The translations under genes were made by a program, and so were the position numbers. A stretch of DNA of 64,000 bases from Pseudoscleropodium purum (Eukaryota; Streptophyta; Bryopsida; Hypnales; Brachytheciaceae), in the NCBI GenBank assembly GCA_963969395.1, contig OZ017798.1, forward strand, positions 13,880,173-13,944,172, given 5' to 3'. The notes under the pieces are model-generated. The model was given only the letters and a program-made list of their open reading frames with translations, was not told the origin of the DNA and ran no database searches. Below, in pieces: positions 24,623 to 34,917 of this stretch. Position 1 is the stretch's first letter. Each line of letters starts with the position of its first letter.

Positions 24623-27600
24623 TTAAAATGATGTTGAGAATTCCAAGTGTTCGGGAGATGGTGCTGGATGGCAATGTACTGTACTGGGTGGAGGTGGAGG
24701 TACTCGGGCTAGAGATGGAGGTGCACCTGGAGTTGCATCCTGGGAAATAACAATAGAAGGCACTAGAATGCCATCGTCGCTGAAGCTCCTTGCGCAAACA
24801 TACGGAACATTGCCTACTTTCTTTCTCCTGAGTTGAGAAACCAATGTTCATGTTCTTCATCTAAAGCAAGAAATGTAGCCCATTTTGTGATCCCTGTGGC
24901 TTAGCAGGCTTGCCTTGCTTATAGTTTGCATAGTAGATATCGATACGAGATTTGGCTTCAAAATGATCACTCCAGATTGGTATAGATGGCACTGCTTGAA
25001 GCCAGATCGACCAAATGAGTAATATTCTATATTGTCTTAGTTTCTCAGATCTGAAGGGACATGGCTCAGGGTAGATTTGCTGCAACACTCCTGTCGAAAC
25101 ACAGAATCTTGTCCTCTACCTTCAAAATTGTATCAATGTAACCTTCATCATAGTCACAATCATGTGAAATGTAGGGGATACCTTGTTGCCGGCAAAGCCA
25201 TGAGACTGCATCTCTAGACTCCTGCAATTTGGGCGGATGATTTCCCGCAGAAAGTTGAACCAAGCACTGTTCCCATCTTCCTTAATCCAGACCAGGCTGC
25301 TTAAGTGCATAGGGCGAGAGCTCCAAGAACAATGGCAGCACGCAAATTCTTCCCTCCCGATCCATCTTCTGAACTTCTATAAATTTTAACAACTTTGTCA
25401 TAGGCCAATGCCAATCAGAAAAATCCGGAGTCACAACCACTAGCCCAACATCAAATCTTGCTAACTCCTTTAAGATACCCCTGCAGAAAATTAATCCTCT
25501 TGGGGATATCCTCATCAAGAAAGGGTTTGATGTGAAACCTGGATCTCGACAAGCAGCGGCGCGATGTCAATGTTCGATGTCACCATGATGGGAAGTTATT
25601 CCCAGCTCCATTTCGACCACTTGCATCGGATATGAAAACACGCAGAAGACGTCTCCATACTGTAAACTTACGTACTACCAACCCTCCTTGGACTGGCCTC
25701 TATTTTTCTCTCGATGGAGCTTCATATGGGGTGTTTTCTGGTGACATTTGCAATGCTTCACCAATCAGAACGTGGGAATCTTTATTGGAGTTGAAACCAA
25801 GATTAGATGTTTTTTTAAATGTGGAATTATATTGTACTTCAATTAATAGAGTGTACTAACACAACAGTAAATAGAAGCCAAGACAGAAAGAGCTGTACAA
25901 ACACTGAACTCTAATAACAAATGGACTCTTAACTTGAAACCCCCAAACAAACACTCCTTGAATTCAATAGCAAAAGAAGATACAACATTGAAAAACAACA
26001 CGAAATCATCTTAATTGAAAGATCGAGAAGGCTTGCAAAAGTTTGAGTTCAAGGGACGTACCAATTATTAATAAGCATTTCAAATGCTTCAATGCCAAGC
26101 AAATGCTTCCAAAAGATGGACGATTAGTTGGATCAGGGTCCCAACATTCTTCAATCAAGTCCTTCAAAATTGAAGGACAATATTCAGGTAAAGTGGGACG
26201 TTCACCCTTCAACACCTTCTTCTTGATATTGACCAAAGAAGTCTCTTGTGGGAAAGGGAGGTCTCCAGTCAAAATCTCATAACAAACCATCCCAAAACTG
26301 TACACATCGGACTTCTTGGGATACTTGGGCCCTGTTGAGGGCACGGATGAACTCGTTGGCCTATCGGTAGTTCGAAAGCTAATAACTTCAGGAGGCATCC
26401 ATCGATTCGTCCCAATATTGAAGCTTTGATTGGAGTATCGGGTACTGCTTTCCTTGATCTTTGCAAATCCAAAATCAGCCACTTTAATGAGCACAAACTG
26501 GACTTCAAGATCTGCTGGCAGGACGTTTTTGACAAGAATATTGAAGGACTTCAAGTCCCTGTGCACAATACCATTTTCGTGGAGGTAATTGACAGCTTCA
26601 CCGATTTGGAGAATCACATCAACTGCTTCAAAAACGCTGAAGGGTGGAGAAAGGGGATTGGCATCCAATCTCCTTTGCATGAAAGAATGGAGATCTTCGT
26701 CCATCAACTCCATCACGATGGAACACCTTCGCTTGTCCATTGCCCAACAAAACATCGACATGATGTTGGGATGACACAATCCTCCAAGGATCTGAGCTTC
26801 CCGCACATAATCGGGATGTTCTGGACCATAAAACGTCTTCTTGGCAACCGGAGTTCCCAACCACATAGCCTTGTGGACGGTGGCGGAGGTGCCCTTCCCC
26901 AATAACTCGGTTGGACGAACCATTTGAAAGATTCGTCCCAGAAAACCCCGATCATCGAAGGCACTCCAAAAAGGTGATTCTGGTGATAAAGATGTTGGAA
27001 CCGACTTGACTCTTTTGAGTCTTTGAAGTAAGTAAATCGCAAGATCCTTCTGTTCACCTTGTAAGGAAGGCAATTACAATATTACTTTATCCAGTAACAC
27101 ATTCACATCCACACAGGCCTTCCTTTTGACAATCTCAACTTCATTTCTCTCAATGTTGTCAACTTGAGCTTCTGTTAGCGCCTTGGTTGCTGTCCATCTC
27201 ATACTTAAATAAATTAGCTCCAAATTGAATCCCAAGGATGCAACATACTCCGCAGTATTTGTCAGTGTCATTGCAGCTTGAAGCCACTCGTTTTTGCAAC
27301 TGCCTTTAATGAAACTTTCAATTTTGAGAGCTAATGCAAGCAAGAGCTTAAAGACTTCAATGCATCTTGCAAAATTCCCGGAGGTACTGAATTGGGCATC
27401 AGCCAAGAAAAAAGTTGCGCTTATTAGACTCAGTTTGAGCTTAGCAACAAGATATCCGCACTGCTCATTGTTGAATTTCCGTGAAGGCATCTTTTGCACA
27501 CGTACCCAACGTTTATGAGTAATATTCAAGTATGAATGAAGTTTACCCGTGCCATAGACAATAAAATCTGCATGCAGAGAATTACGAATTCAATGCTTTA

Positions 27601-28403
27601 GCAATGAAGGAGAAAGCATTCGACATCTGCAGTTGCCATTAACCTAAGTGGTTTCCGGGCTTCATTTGGGCTTCTATGCCTATTGGTTTGAACCTCAGAG
27701 ATTTAGGAAACTTAAAACTGATAGTACTTTGTGTCCAAGGGCATGCATTACCAATCTCAAAACTTTTATGACCCCTTGAGGTTTATACCCACCATTTGAA
27801 ACCAGCTACTTCTCTACCAATAGTTAGCCAAATCCCTTGAAATTTGAAAGAAAAATAAATAAAATACAAGAACCTCAGTTTCAAACCTATTGTAGCCATT
27901 ATTTATAGCACCAATTCCTCATTTCCAAAGCAAAATGAAGCTGCTGGTACATGCATACCATTGCAGATCAAAGTGGTGAAAGCTTAACCTGTTGTTAAGA
28001 CTTCTGGCAAACTGGACGACCCCTTGCCAGAACTCATGGAGAGTATGTCCCCTTCAACAACAAGAATGGAAGGTGAGAGCGGAGGGGCCTCGCGGTCAAG
28101 TGAGAGTCGTGATGATGGTTCAGCCATGACTGCGGTGGAATTGTCGTCAATTGAGATGTCCCAATGGTGATCATGGACAGAGATATGGGAAGCTGGCGAG
28201 ATGGAGGCGACTGTCATGCTTGCTGTCACCGAATCCAGGAGCTGCAGCTGGGGCTACTGCCATTGATCCAACGGTCTGAAAAACGGCAAATCCTCAGAGT
28301 CGGCCATGCCTTGAGACTTCGGCTTCGTAAGGGAGAGCAAGTCGCTCGTCGTCTAAATCCCGCCCAATCTCGTCATGATGGGTGCCGGAGGCGGCATCTG
28401 CGT
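24623..28403 (-). pseudogene. Kinase-TIR pseudogene (copy C of the kinase locus)
   Basis: Same architecture as copy B: exon 1 about 28403-27989, exon 2 27567-26062, exon 3 from 25779. Lesions seen: the start codon is ACG instead of ATG, TAG after about a dozen codons of exon 1, donor GTTAAG instead of GTAAAG, TAA in exon 2 (GAA in copy B, near 27074), and TAG in exon 3. The kinase domain is otherwise well preserved, with HRDLKSFN, DFG and a donor GTACGT. Beyond the point where copies B and C diverge (about 25684), copy C continues in frame into a TIR domain, itself broken. The last credible piece is a Pro-rich exon at 24827-24623 behind the acceptor CTCAACTCAG. The protein is probably not made. 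Ancestral function would have been a kinase-TIR receptor-like signalling protein, inferred from domains only. Confidence 0.75.
25066..25683 (-). pseudogene. Decayed TIR domain at the C-terminus of the copy C kinase
   Basis: Reading on from exon 3: a beta-A-like strand RVFISDASG (near 25610), an in-frame TGA just after FPSW, then RFHIKPFLDEDIPKRINFLQ. A single extra G in a four-base G run at 25478-25481 shifts the frame, after which GILKELARFDVGLVVVTPDF and HWPMTKLLKFIE follow, and then VLPLFLELSP. A second frameshift near 25275-25310 precedes an alpha-E-like stretch AVSWLCRQQGIPYIS. This order (VFIS, FLDE, DVGLVVV, W-P-L, VLPLF) is that of TIR domains. The FLDEDIP segment carries the usual acidic residues; I did not locate the catalytic Glu of NADase TIRs with certainty. 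Alternative: a separate TIR exon captured from another gene. Confidence 0.7.
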
Positions 28404-29085
28404 TCAATTCGATCTTCGCTGCCTATAACAGAAAACGCATAAGCTGCCCCTCCTGCCATCACCTTCATTGGGACGAATGCACTTGGGATGACGGACACAC
28501 CAAAAACGCAAGGCACAACCAGTAACAGGTCTAACAGTGATCCGATTATCTGCACCCAGGCTTAACAACTTTCCCAAGACGGAGACTTATGTCGTGCAAT
28601 GCTAAGCATGGATGGCATTTGGCTTGACCTCCTGCATAATCACAGACAACGAGTGAGACAATATTGGAAGACGCGACAGCGGACTCACTTCGTCGAAGTT
28701 TATCAGCAAACCCTCGCCTCTGTTTGTACAGTGACATTCAAATTATCAAATGGGTCAACGACCATGCCCTAATTGCACTTGCAACATGCGGCCTGGTCTC
28801 CCAGTCGAGGACTACCGTTAGAAGCACAGGAATCGTGGTCGCAAAGAGGGGATCCTGACCATGGACCATGCACTAATGCAAAAACCGGTCGACTACCTGG
28901 AGGTGAGATCGAGACTGTTTACGAACACAACTGGAGCATGCATACGATATTGAATTCAAGAAGGTTTTGATGTAGAGCCACAGATTCAAGCACTACCACA
29001 CACTACTACAACACGTTATATTGTAAAAGCGGGTGCAAAAGGGGTAGACGCTTTACCAATTCCACGAACGTCTGTTTATAATAAG
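28404..29085 (-). repeat. Upstream region of kinase copy C (partial)
   Basis: Matches 14732-15470 in copy B and 3880-4530 in copy A, including landmarks such as ACGTTATATTGTAAAAGCGG near 29015. Similarity stops at about 29080, so copy C lacks about 1.3 kb of the upstream segment found in A and B. Confidence 0.7.
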
Positions 29086-29303
29086 GCTTACTTGGCATTT
29101 CCGGATTTATATAGGACGACTTAGTGCAATCTAGTTGCGATAGACACGTGAGGTGTTCAAGATCGAAAGTAGCACCTAAGGACACTTTTTGTATTTTTGG
29201 CCGCATGTTTTTGAATGAAACAGTACTTCAAATTATTACTCGTGCTTTAGAAAGCAACCACTCAAGGAAACTTGTGAGACCGGATCTGAGTTTTATCGTG
29301 GGA

Positions 29304-30720
29304 TTATTCCGGTGGTGAACCCGGTGAACTAAAACACCATTCAAATCTACGACAATAGAATATTGTCGTATAGGTACTTGTTGACACATGGTTGCATTTG
29401 AAGATGCGTGGACGATACGATCTATAGAAGACAGAGAGAGACAAAAGTAAGAAGTAGAGAACTAATTGTACATGGGAAAAAATATAGTGAAATATAGTGT
29501 AATTGTAGGCACCTTTAGTGACGACCACATCACCCCCCTTTTCCTCCATGATATCACACTCTGGCATGTCTGCTACATCAACGATCTTCTTGTCCGCAAC
29601 ATTGGCCCTATGTACCTCCTCCACATGTACCCCTTCCCCCTTGTCAATGGCCAATGAAACAATCATTAGAACCTCATCGCCACTGACATCCTTTTCTCCT
29701 CACTAGGCTTCCAATTCAACAAGCAATACAAACCACACCATTACTAAGAATGCCAAGATGGGAGCATAACATTGCATTAGGATTCAACAAAAATATAGAA
29801 ATGAAGACTTGTATGTCTACTTTATTAACACATGGAAAACATACAAGATCTTAAACTCTGTCTTCATCACTAACCTTCTGAGAGACCAATAATTCAGCAG
29901 GACGAACACGCTTAGGACTAAATGAAGGAAGATCCACCAAAGTGTCATTGCAAATAGTGTTTGACATTGCCTCAATGGAAACTGGATTCATATCCATCGG
30001 GGGATCTCCAAATGGTGAAGTGCCTTTTTCTTGTTCTGGTTGTAATATATCCTCCCAAAGGCTAGGGGTATTATTATGTGGGCCTTTGGAAACGTCATCA
30101 TTTGAAGTCTAACGATTTGACTCCTGAAATTGAGGAGTAGATGTTCCCATAACTTCGCCAATGGGTACATCGTTGTACAAGAAAGTAGGAGGGAAGCTAC
30201 AACATTGTCGTCATCATTTACATTGTTAACTGAATTAGCCATTTTAGAATTTTTCTTTGGTTGTGAGAATTCAAAAGCATGTGCTACAGTTTTGTCAACC
30301 TAAGTGAACACGTCACTCAAATTCTACTTCACAAGAAATGTTACAACTTTCTTCTTCTACTGTGGTTTTTTTACTTGCTTTCAATTCTTGGCTGTTGGTC
30401 ACTCTATTTTCTCTTTGGAAGACTTCCTCCTCTTTGTACTTGGTTCCTCTGGACATTGTGCAGATTTTCGCTTCTTTGGAGTTGGATTCTTCAACTTCTT
30501 CAGTTTAGGGTATTCAACTAGTGTGGAATTTTCCTACATCAAATTTGATCACAACATTAGAAGGACAATCTCTAGCTTCACTATAATGGAAATCAACTGG
30601 AGATCTCCAAATGCTTGACAAAATCATAGAACTCACCTCTAAAATGATCGGTTTGTTTTCTATGTGATTGGATCGTTCGGAGTAGGTATTGTCTATATTC
30701 AACGGAGTTTCCTTCAAATC
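29304..30720 (-). pseudogene. Relic of an unrecognised multi-exon protein, C-terminal part
   Basis: The minus strand shows protein-like blocks in nearby frames: a Lys/Glu/Ser-rich stretch (SREPSTKRRKSSKEKI, near 30430), MANSVNNVNDDDNVVASLLL (30242), VDLPSFSPKRVRPAELLVSQ (near 29910) followed by a donor-like AAG|GTTAGT, and an acidic block KGEGVHVEEVHRANVADKKI (29640). Frequent stops and shifts separate them. It continues the coding-like signal of 30848-34000 in the same direction. I recognise no domain. It could be host gene or transposon; nearby GGAGATCTCC palindromes and decay favour the latter. Confidence 0.45.
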
Positions 30721-30847
30721 GATAGACAGTTCTTCAATTTCAATAGCTTGACTTCACAATCAGTAACACCAATATCTTCTACTATTTTTTTGGCAATTTT
30801 TTGCCCTATTGTCTCAACCTTAGTAGAATGAAAAACTTTGAGGACCT

Positions 30848-31553
30848 TCACTTGAGCAATTTGATTAATGTCAACAATAAAAAATTAGTGTGCACCAAAA
30901 GGGTCATGTTTTTAGGAAGCAAAAGTGAAAGAAGGTTTAGAATACTTACCACTCCTATGTGAGTAATCTCTGGCCCTCTGTTTACATTCACAAGAAGTAT
31001 GTCTTCCCTCAAAAAATGTGAAAATAATTCTGACGTAGTGTTTGCCCTCAAATATGGCACACCTTGATGCCTCTACAATGTGTCCACGTCCTAACCCATG
31101 TCCTCGTAGTTGTAAGCCAATCCAATGGGTTGTTCAAAATAGAAGAAGTACTTGAAGCATGATCGAGCACTTTCGTCATCACTATAACCAAAACAAAAAT
31201 ATACAAACACATCAAACCTAATTCTTGCAGCAGGCTCGGGGAAGCCGTCATCAGGGCCAATAAAATAGTGGACTATGTGCCAGTTCCACAATCAACTCTT
31301 CCACTCCAACTTTCTTTTATACAAGTGAATCACTACATTGTGAAATCCTTGGGTGTCCGTAATAATGATGGTTGGAGATCAAACCGCATTAGGGTCCAAC
31401 CTTTTGTCAGTGCACTCTAGAGCATCAAACAATCGTCGGAGTTTTCTATCCTTAAGAAAATTAGCTTGGGGCCCAAACTTTGTAGCTTCAAATATGTATC
31501 AAATATACATGTGCCTTTTTCCCACACCACACCATGCTATGACATCTGGTTGA
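30848..31553 (-). pseudogene. Relic of the same unrecognised protein, central part
   Basis: Frames 31291-31091 and 31060-30848 join into a plausible sequence. A block SPTIIITDTQGFHNVVIHLY near 31370 leads to LWNWHIVHYFIGPDDGFPEP (31290) and later TTSELFSHFLREDILLVNVN. Aromatic residues are dense and the sequence is far from random, but several stops intervene. No known catalytic motif is evident. Confidence 0.5.
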
Positions 31554-31573
31554 GCAAGAATTCCTCTGATATT

Positions 31574-32301
31574 TCAAGAAATCTCATCCATTGTTTTGGA
31601 GAGGTAATTCTTTGCAAATCCTTTTTCCATCGCCTCTACCATTGCAACTTGGGCTTTGGCATTAATTAAAGTCTCCCACATGTCATAAACCACCTTTGGA
31701 TAATTTATCAAGTCATGCATCTTGTATAGTGATTTTGTCCGGAATTCTAACCATTTTTTCCCTACCATAGTCGCTATGGCCTTGTCAATCCACAGTTGTA
31801 AGTTTGAACAACCAACTTTCTTTTCTGTCGAAAATTTATCCCACTCTACCTCTGTGTATGGGACATACTCGGGTCTTTTACTGGGAAGATAGAAGTTATG
31901 ATAGTAGCACATCATTTCATTTTTCATAACTCGAACCAGCCTTTCTTTAGATCTAGCTTCAGGTAGGGGAAATAGTGTAGGGGTGATTCCATGATTTTTG
32001 GCCTTGGAACTCTTCACGCATATTTTTTGAGATTTCACAAGCTTTACAAGGTAATTTATATCTTCCATGTGAAGCCCATACAAAGTTTTGAAGTCAAATA
32101 TAGTCAAGGGCTTCCGAACTACCTTAGAAATATTTGTTAAGATCCCTTCACTTTTGGAAAGCTTGTAATTCAAGTAGTCCATCTCAATTTCTATCTACTT
32201 ATTGACATTGGCGTCATTCTCAAGGAATAAGAGTGGAATTTTTGGGTCCGAGGATTCATTGCCCTTGACATTCATGAAGATGGTTGACACGAGATCAAAG
32301 A
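31574..32301 (-). pseudogene. Relic of the same unrecognised protein, longest open exon
   Basis: A 202-codon frame (32182-31574) extends upstream through one TAG to about 32301, where the acceptor TTTTGTGTGCAG precedes GAGTTCTTTGATCTCG. It carries KIPLLFLENDANVNK, then the stop, then MDYLNYKLSKSEGILTNISK. Composition is that of a folded soluble protein with basic and aromatic residues. This is the least damaged exon of the relic. I do not recognise the family. Confidence 0.55.
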
Positions 32302-32640
32302 ACTCCTGCACACAAAAATAGCCTTTATTAGTATCCAACCTAGATTGATGAATGCCAAAAAAGATTGCCTACCCAACCATTCGAAGATTTCCAAATGGAA
32401 AAAATGTGGAGAGCAACCTTAAATTTGGAATAGAAAATCTTAGGCCGTCAACAAGACTATGTGGAGGTCTTCAAATGATAATGTTGGTGATGGCATTCCT
32501 TAGTAATTATTTTATTATCTGAGATTGGGGACAACTAAATTTGGAGATCTCCAGATGGTTACAAAAAGACGACATTCTTACTATTGTGCAACAAATGACT
32601 CTACACATCAGAAACTTACTAGATAGGCACTAAAGTGTGC
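32302..32640. other. Intron-like spacer with palindromic motifs
   Basis: Located between two exon-like blocks of the relic. It contains ATTTGGAGATCTCCAGATG at 32539-32557 and two degenerate relatives near 32383 and 32466. No coding frame. Confidence 0.4.
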
Positions 32641-33080
32641 TTGACCACCAAAAGCTAACTGAGGACTCCCCATCTCTCTCCATTTGGTCCTTGCATTGAG
32701 AAGTTTCTTGGTAAAGCATTGCTCCTTTTGTTTACCAGACACATTTTAGTTCAAGGCTCGTGAGAGGAACATAACATTTGTGAACTTCGCTTGTGGTGCA
32801 AAGATCGGGATACTGTTAAAAGTAGAGGCATCCTACACATCGCATACATGTATCTCTTTCTTTTGCACTAGTGTCATGTACGCTTCCATTTTATGTTGTC
32901 CTCCAATGATAAAGTAGTGGACGTTCTTTGTTTTGAATTCCTTTTTTGGACAAGTATCATAATAGGTAGCCTTATTGTTAGGGCCGTATGGCCTCAATTT
33001 TATGGAAAGGACGGTGATTACTCTATGCTCCAAGTTGTAGTTAGTTTCCAAGCACGCCTTATTGATCATTCCTAGCATTT
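32641..33080 (-). pseudogene. Relic of the same protein, block with GGQH motif
   Basis: The minus frame 33078-32833 includes NKACLETNYNLEHRVITVLS and VHYFIIGGQHKMEAYMTLVQ. The GQHxxEAY element is reminiscent of the GxHRxxA motif of ParB/sulfiredoxin-type folds, but this is a short match and only suggestive. Coding-like sequence continues past one stop to about 32641. Confidence 0.45.
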
Positions 33081-33109
33081 GACTTGGCTCAAGCCTTGTA
33101 CACTAGAGA

Positions 33110-34000
33110 ACCTAGTGGACCTCTATGCAAGTAATTAAAATGCATGTGCATTGGTTGACCATTCACGTCCACAAACGCTTTCTTTCCCCATTTGTACATG
33201 TAGTCAAATGTGCTTTTCTATAAAGCCTTCATCACTTTCAATTGCTTGGGGCTAAGCTTCTTTACCTTTGACTCATTCATTTGGACACATCTAGCAATTG
33301 TGAGCTTTATACCCTCATCGTCTTTGTCACCAAGTGCTTCCACCAATGACTTTTGCTTTTTTGTCTTCTTTTTTGGCGACGGTGTTATAGTTGGAGCTAC
33401 TACTATTGTAGTGGAAGGATTTGCATCTAGGCGAGCTTCCTCAATAAGACTCCATTGTGTTTCCATTTGGCATGGAGTCCACATGTGGAGATTGTCTTTG
33501 CTCATTAGCAATCCAAGTTCCACACACAACTTGCACAGAGCCATATCCATGTCATTGTAGTTAAGGACTAACCCATATATTCTGGATCATTCAAACTTGG
33601 GAATTCTCTTCTCAATGACAAGAAGCACCTCTGCGTTCAAGAGACCTTGCATTTCTAGAATGTTGAGGCCGTTTTAGAGGTGCACCGTCATGCCATTTAG
33701 TAGTTTTGGAACAATTCACACTCGACCATCATTATCTTTCTTCCACTCTATCCCTGAGCTTGTAACTTTTTCCTTGCACTGATAAACAACATCGGGGCGG
33801 TAATCTCTACGATAGGTGAATAGATGGATCCACCTATCATAGAAGGGGGCAAGTTTCTCTAGAGATGCGTCCTCAGGTCCTTGCACAAGGTGCTTGTCAC
33901 TACATCATATGATTCATGGTAGTGAGAATTACATTTGGAGAAGAACTAGTGCAGATTTTGAGGCATCAGGAGATCTCCAAATGAATACTGGTTTCCAGGC
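33110..34000 (-). pseudogene. Relic of the same protein, N-terminal part
   Basis: Protein-like blocks on the minus strand: YDRWIHLFTYRRDYRPDVVY near 33830, KKDNDGRV and GMTVHL near 33700, a 110-codon frame 33550-33218 with Lys-rich SPKKKTKKQKSLVEALGDKD, then past a stop FDYMYKWGKKAFVDVNGQPM (near 33190). The blocks share direction with the 29.3-33.1 kb relics and form the start of one long decayed gene. No start codon can be fixed. Confidence 0.5.
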
Positions 34001-34917
34001 GCTATACATTCTACTTCACAGAGAGTGCACTAATTTTGTGATTAAACCTTGATTAGTGTATGCCTTTTTCAAATTTGAGGCTATGTAAAAGTACCGTAGT
34101 AGGATCTATTTGGAGACAATCATCTGGAGATCTTTGGATAATAAGGATCATCTCTAGTTTTCATTTGATTTACTAGCTATATCAAAATTGGAGTCTGCTA
34201 TTTGGAGATCTCCAGATGTTACAATCTAAATACAAAATTTTCATTTTTGTATCTTGAAAATTGTCAATGCTTACTTCTATGGTCTTGGGTACCTTTTTGG
34301 CATTAGAGATCTCCTGATGGGTCATTGGAGCATTGCTTGTTTATAATTCTATTTCCACAACCCATGTGTCTATTTTTACTAGTAATCAATTATTTGGAGA
34401 TCTCCAAATATCATGCACACTAATTCCTAGTAGAAACCAACATCGGAAGATCTCCAAACAACCTTTTGTAGGACTCTCTATATCTGATTTTGGTTGAAGG
34501 AATTAGCTATTTCACTAGTACGTATGCTACTTCATTGGGAGATCTCTAGATGATAATCATGATATCAACTGTGGTCTCTTGCCCCTATGATATATTTGGA
34601 GATCTCTCGATGCATAGTAATAGGGTAGCTTTTTAAATTTTTGATAAATGCATGATCTTCAATGTAGAAACTTACGTGTCAAGCCATGATGGAATGACTG
34701 TTGGATCCTGCTCTATTGCTATGATCCCCGTCATTGACTTCCCCTCAAGGCTTTCCTATACAAAAATAACGCAATACAAATACTTAATACGCTATCTTCC
34801 ATTCTCTATGAATGGTATTTTCTTACATATGATTGTCTGAATTACTGAATAACTAGTGCAAGAGCCCCTAAATAGAAACTAAATATTGCTTGCCTTTCTG
34901 AATATCTCCAAATGCAT

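Larger units (their letters stand above)
29999..34917. repeat. Palindrome family GGAGATCTCC, cluster 1
   Basis: Copies, consensus CATYTGGAGATCTCCARATG: 29999, 30597, 32539, 33964, 34121, 34200, 34301, 34392, 34441, 34533, 34594 and about 34900. Ten of these twelve lie within introns or flanks of the decayed minus-strand gene. Eight fall in the single kilobase 33960-34917. The core AGATCT is almost invariant and the outer ATG/CAT edges are retained, but the sequence between copies is unrelated. Confidence 0.85.

Noticed and set aside
26426..26905. 159-codon plus-strand frame
   Set aside because: Antisense shadow of the copy C kinase domain, and similar to the shadow opposite copy B.
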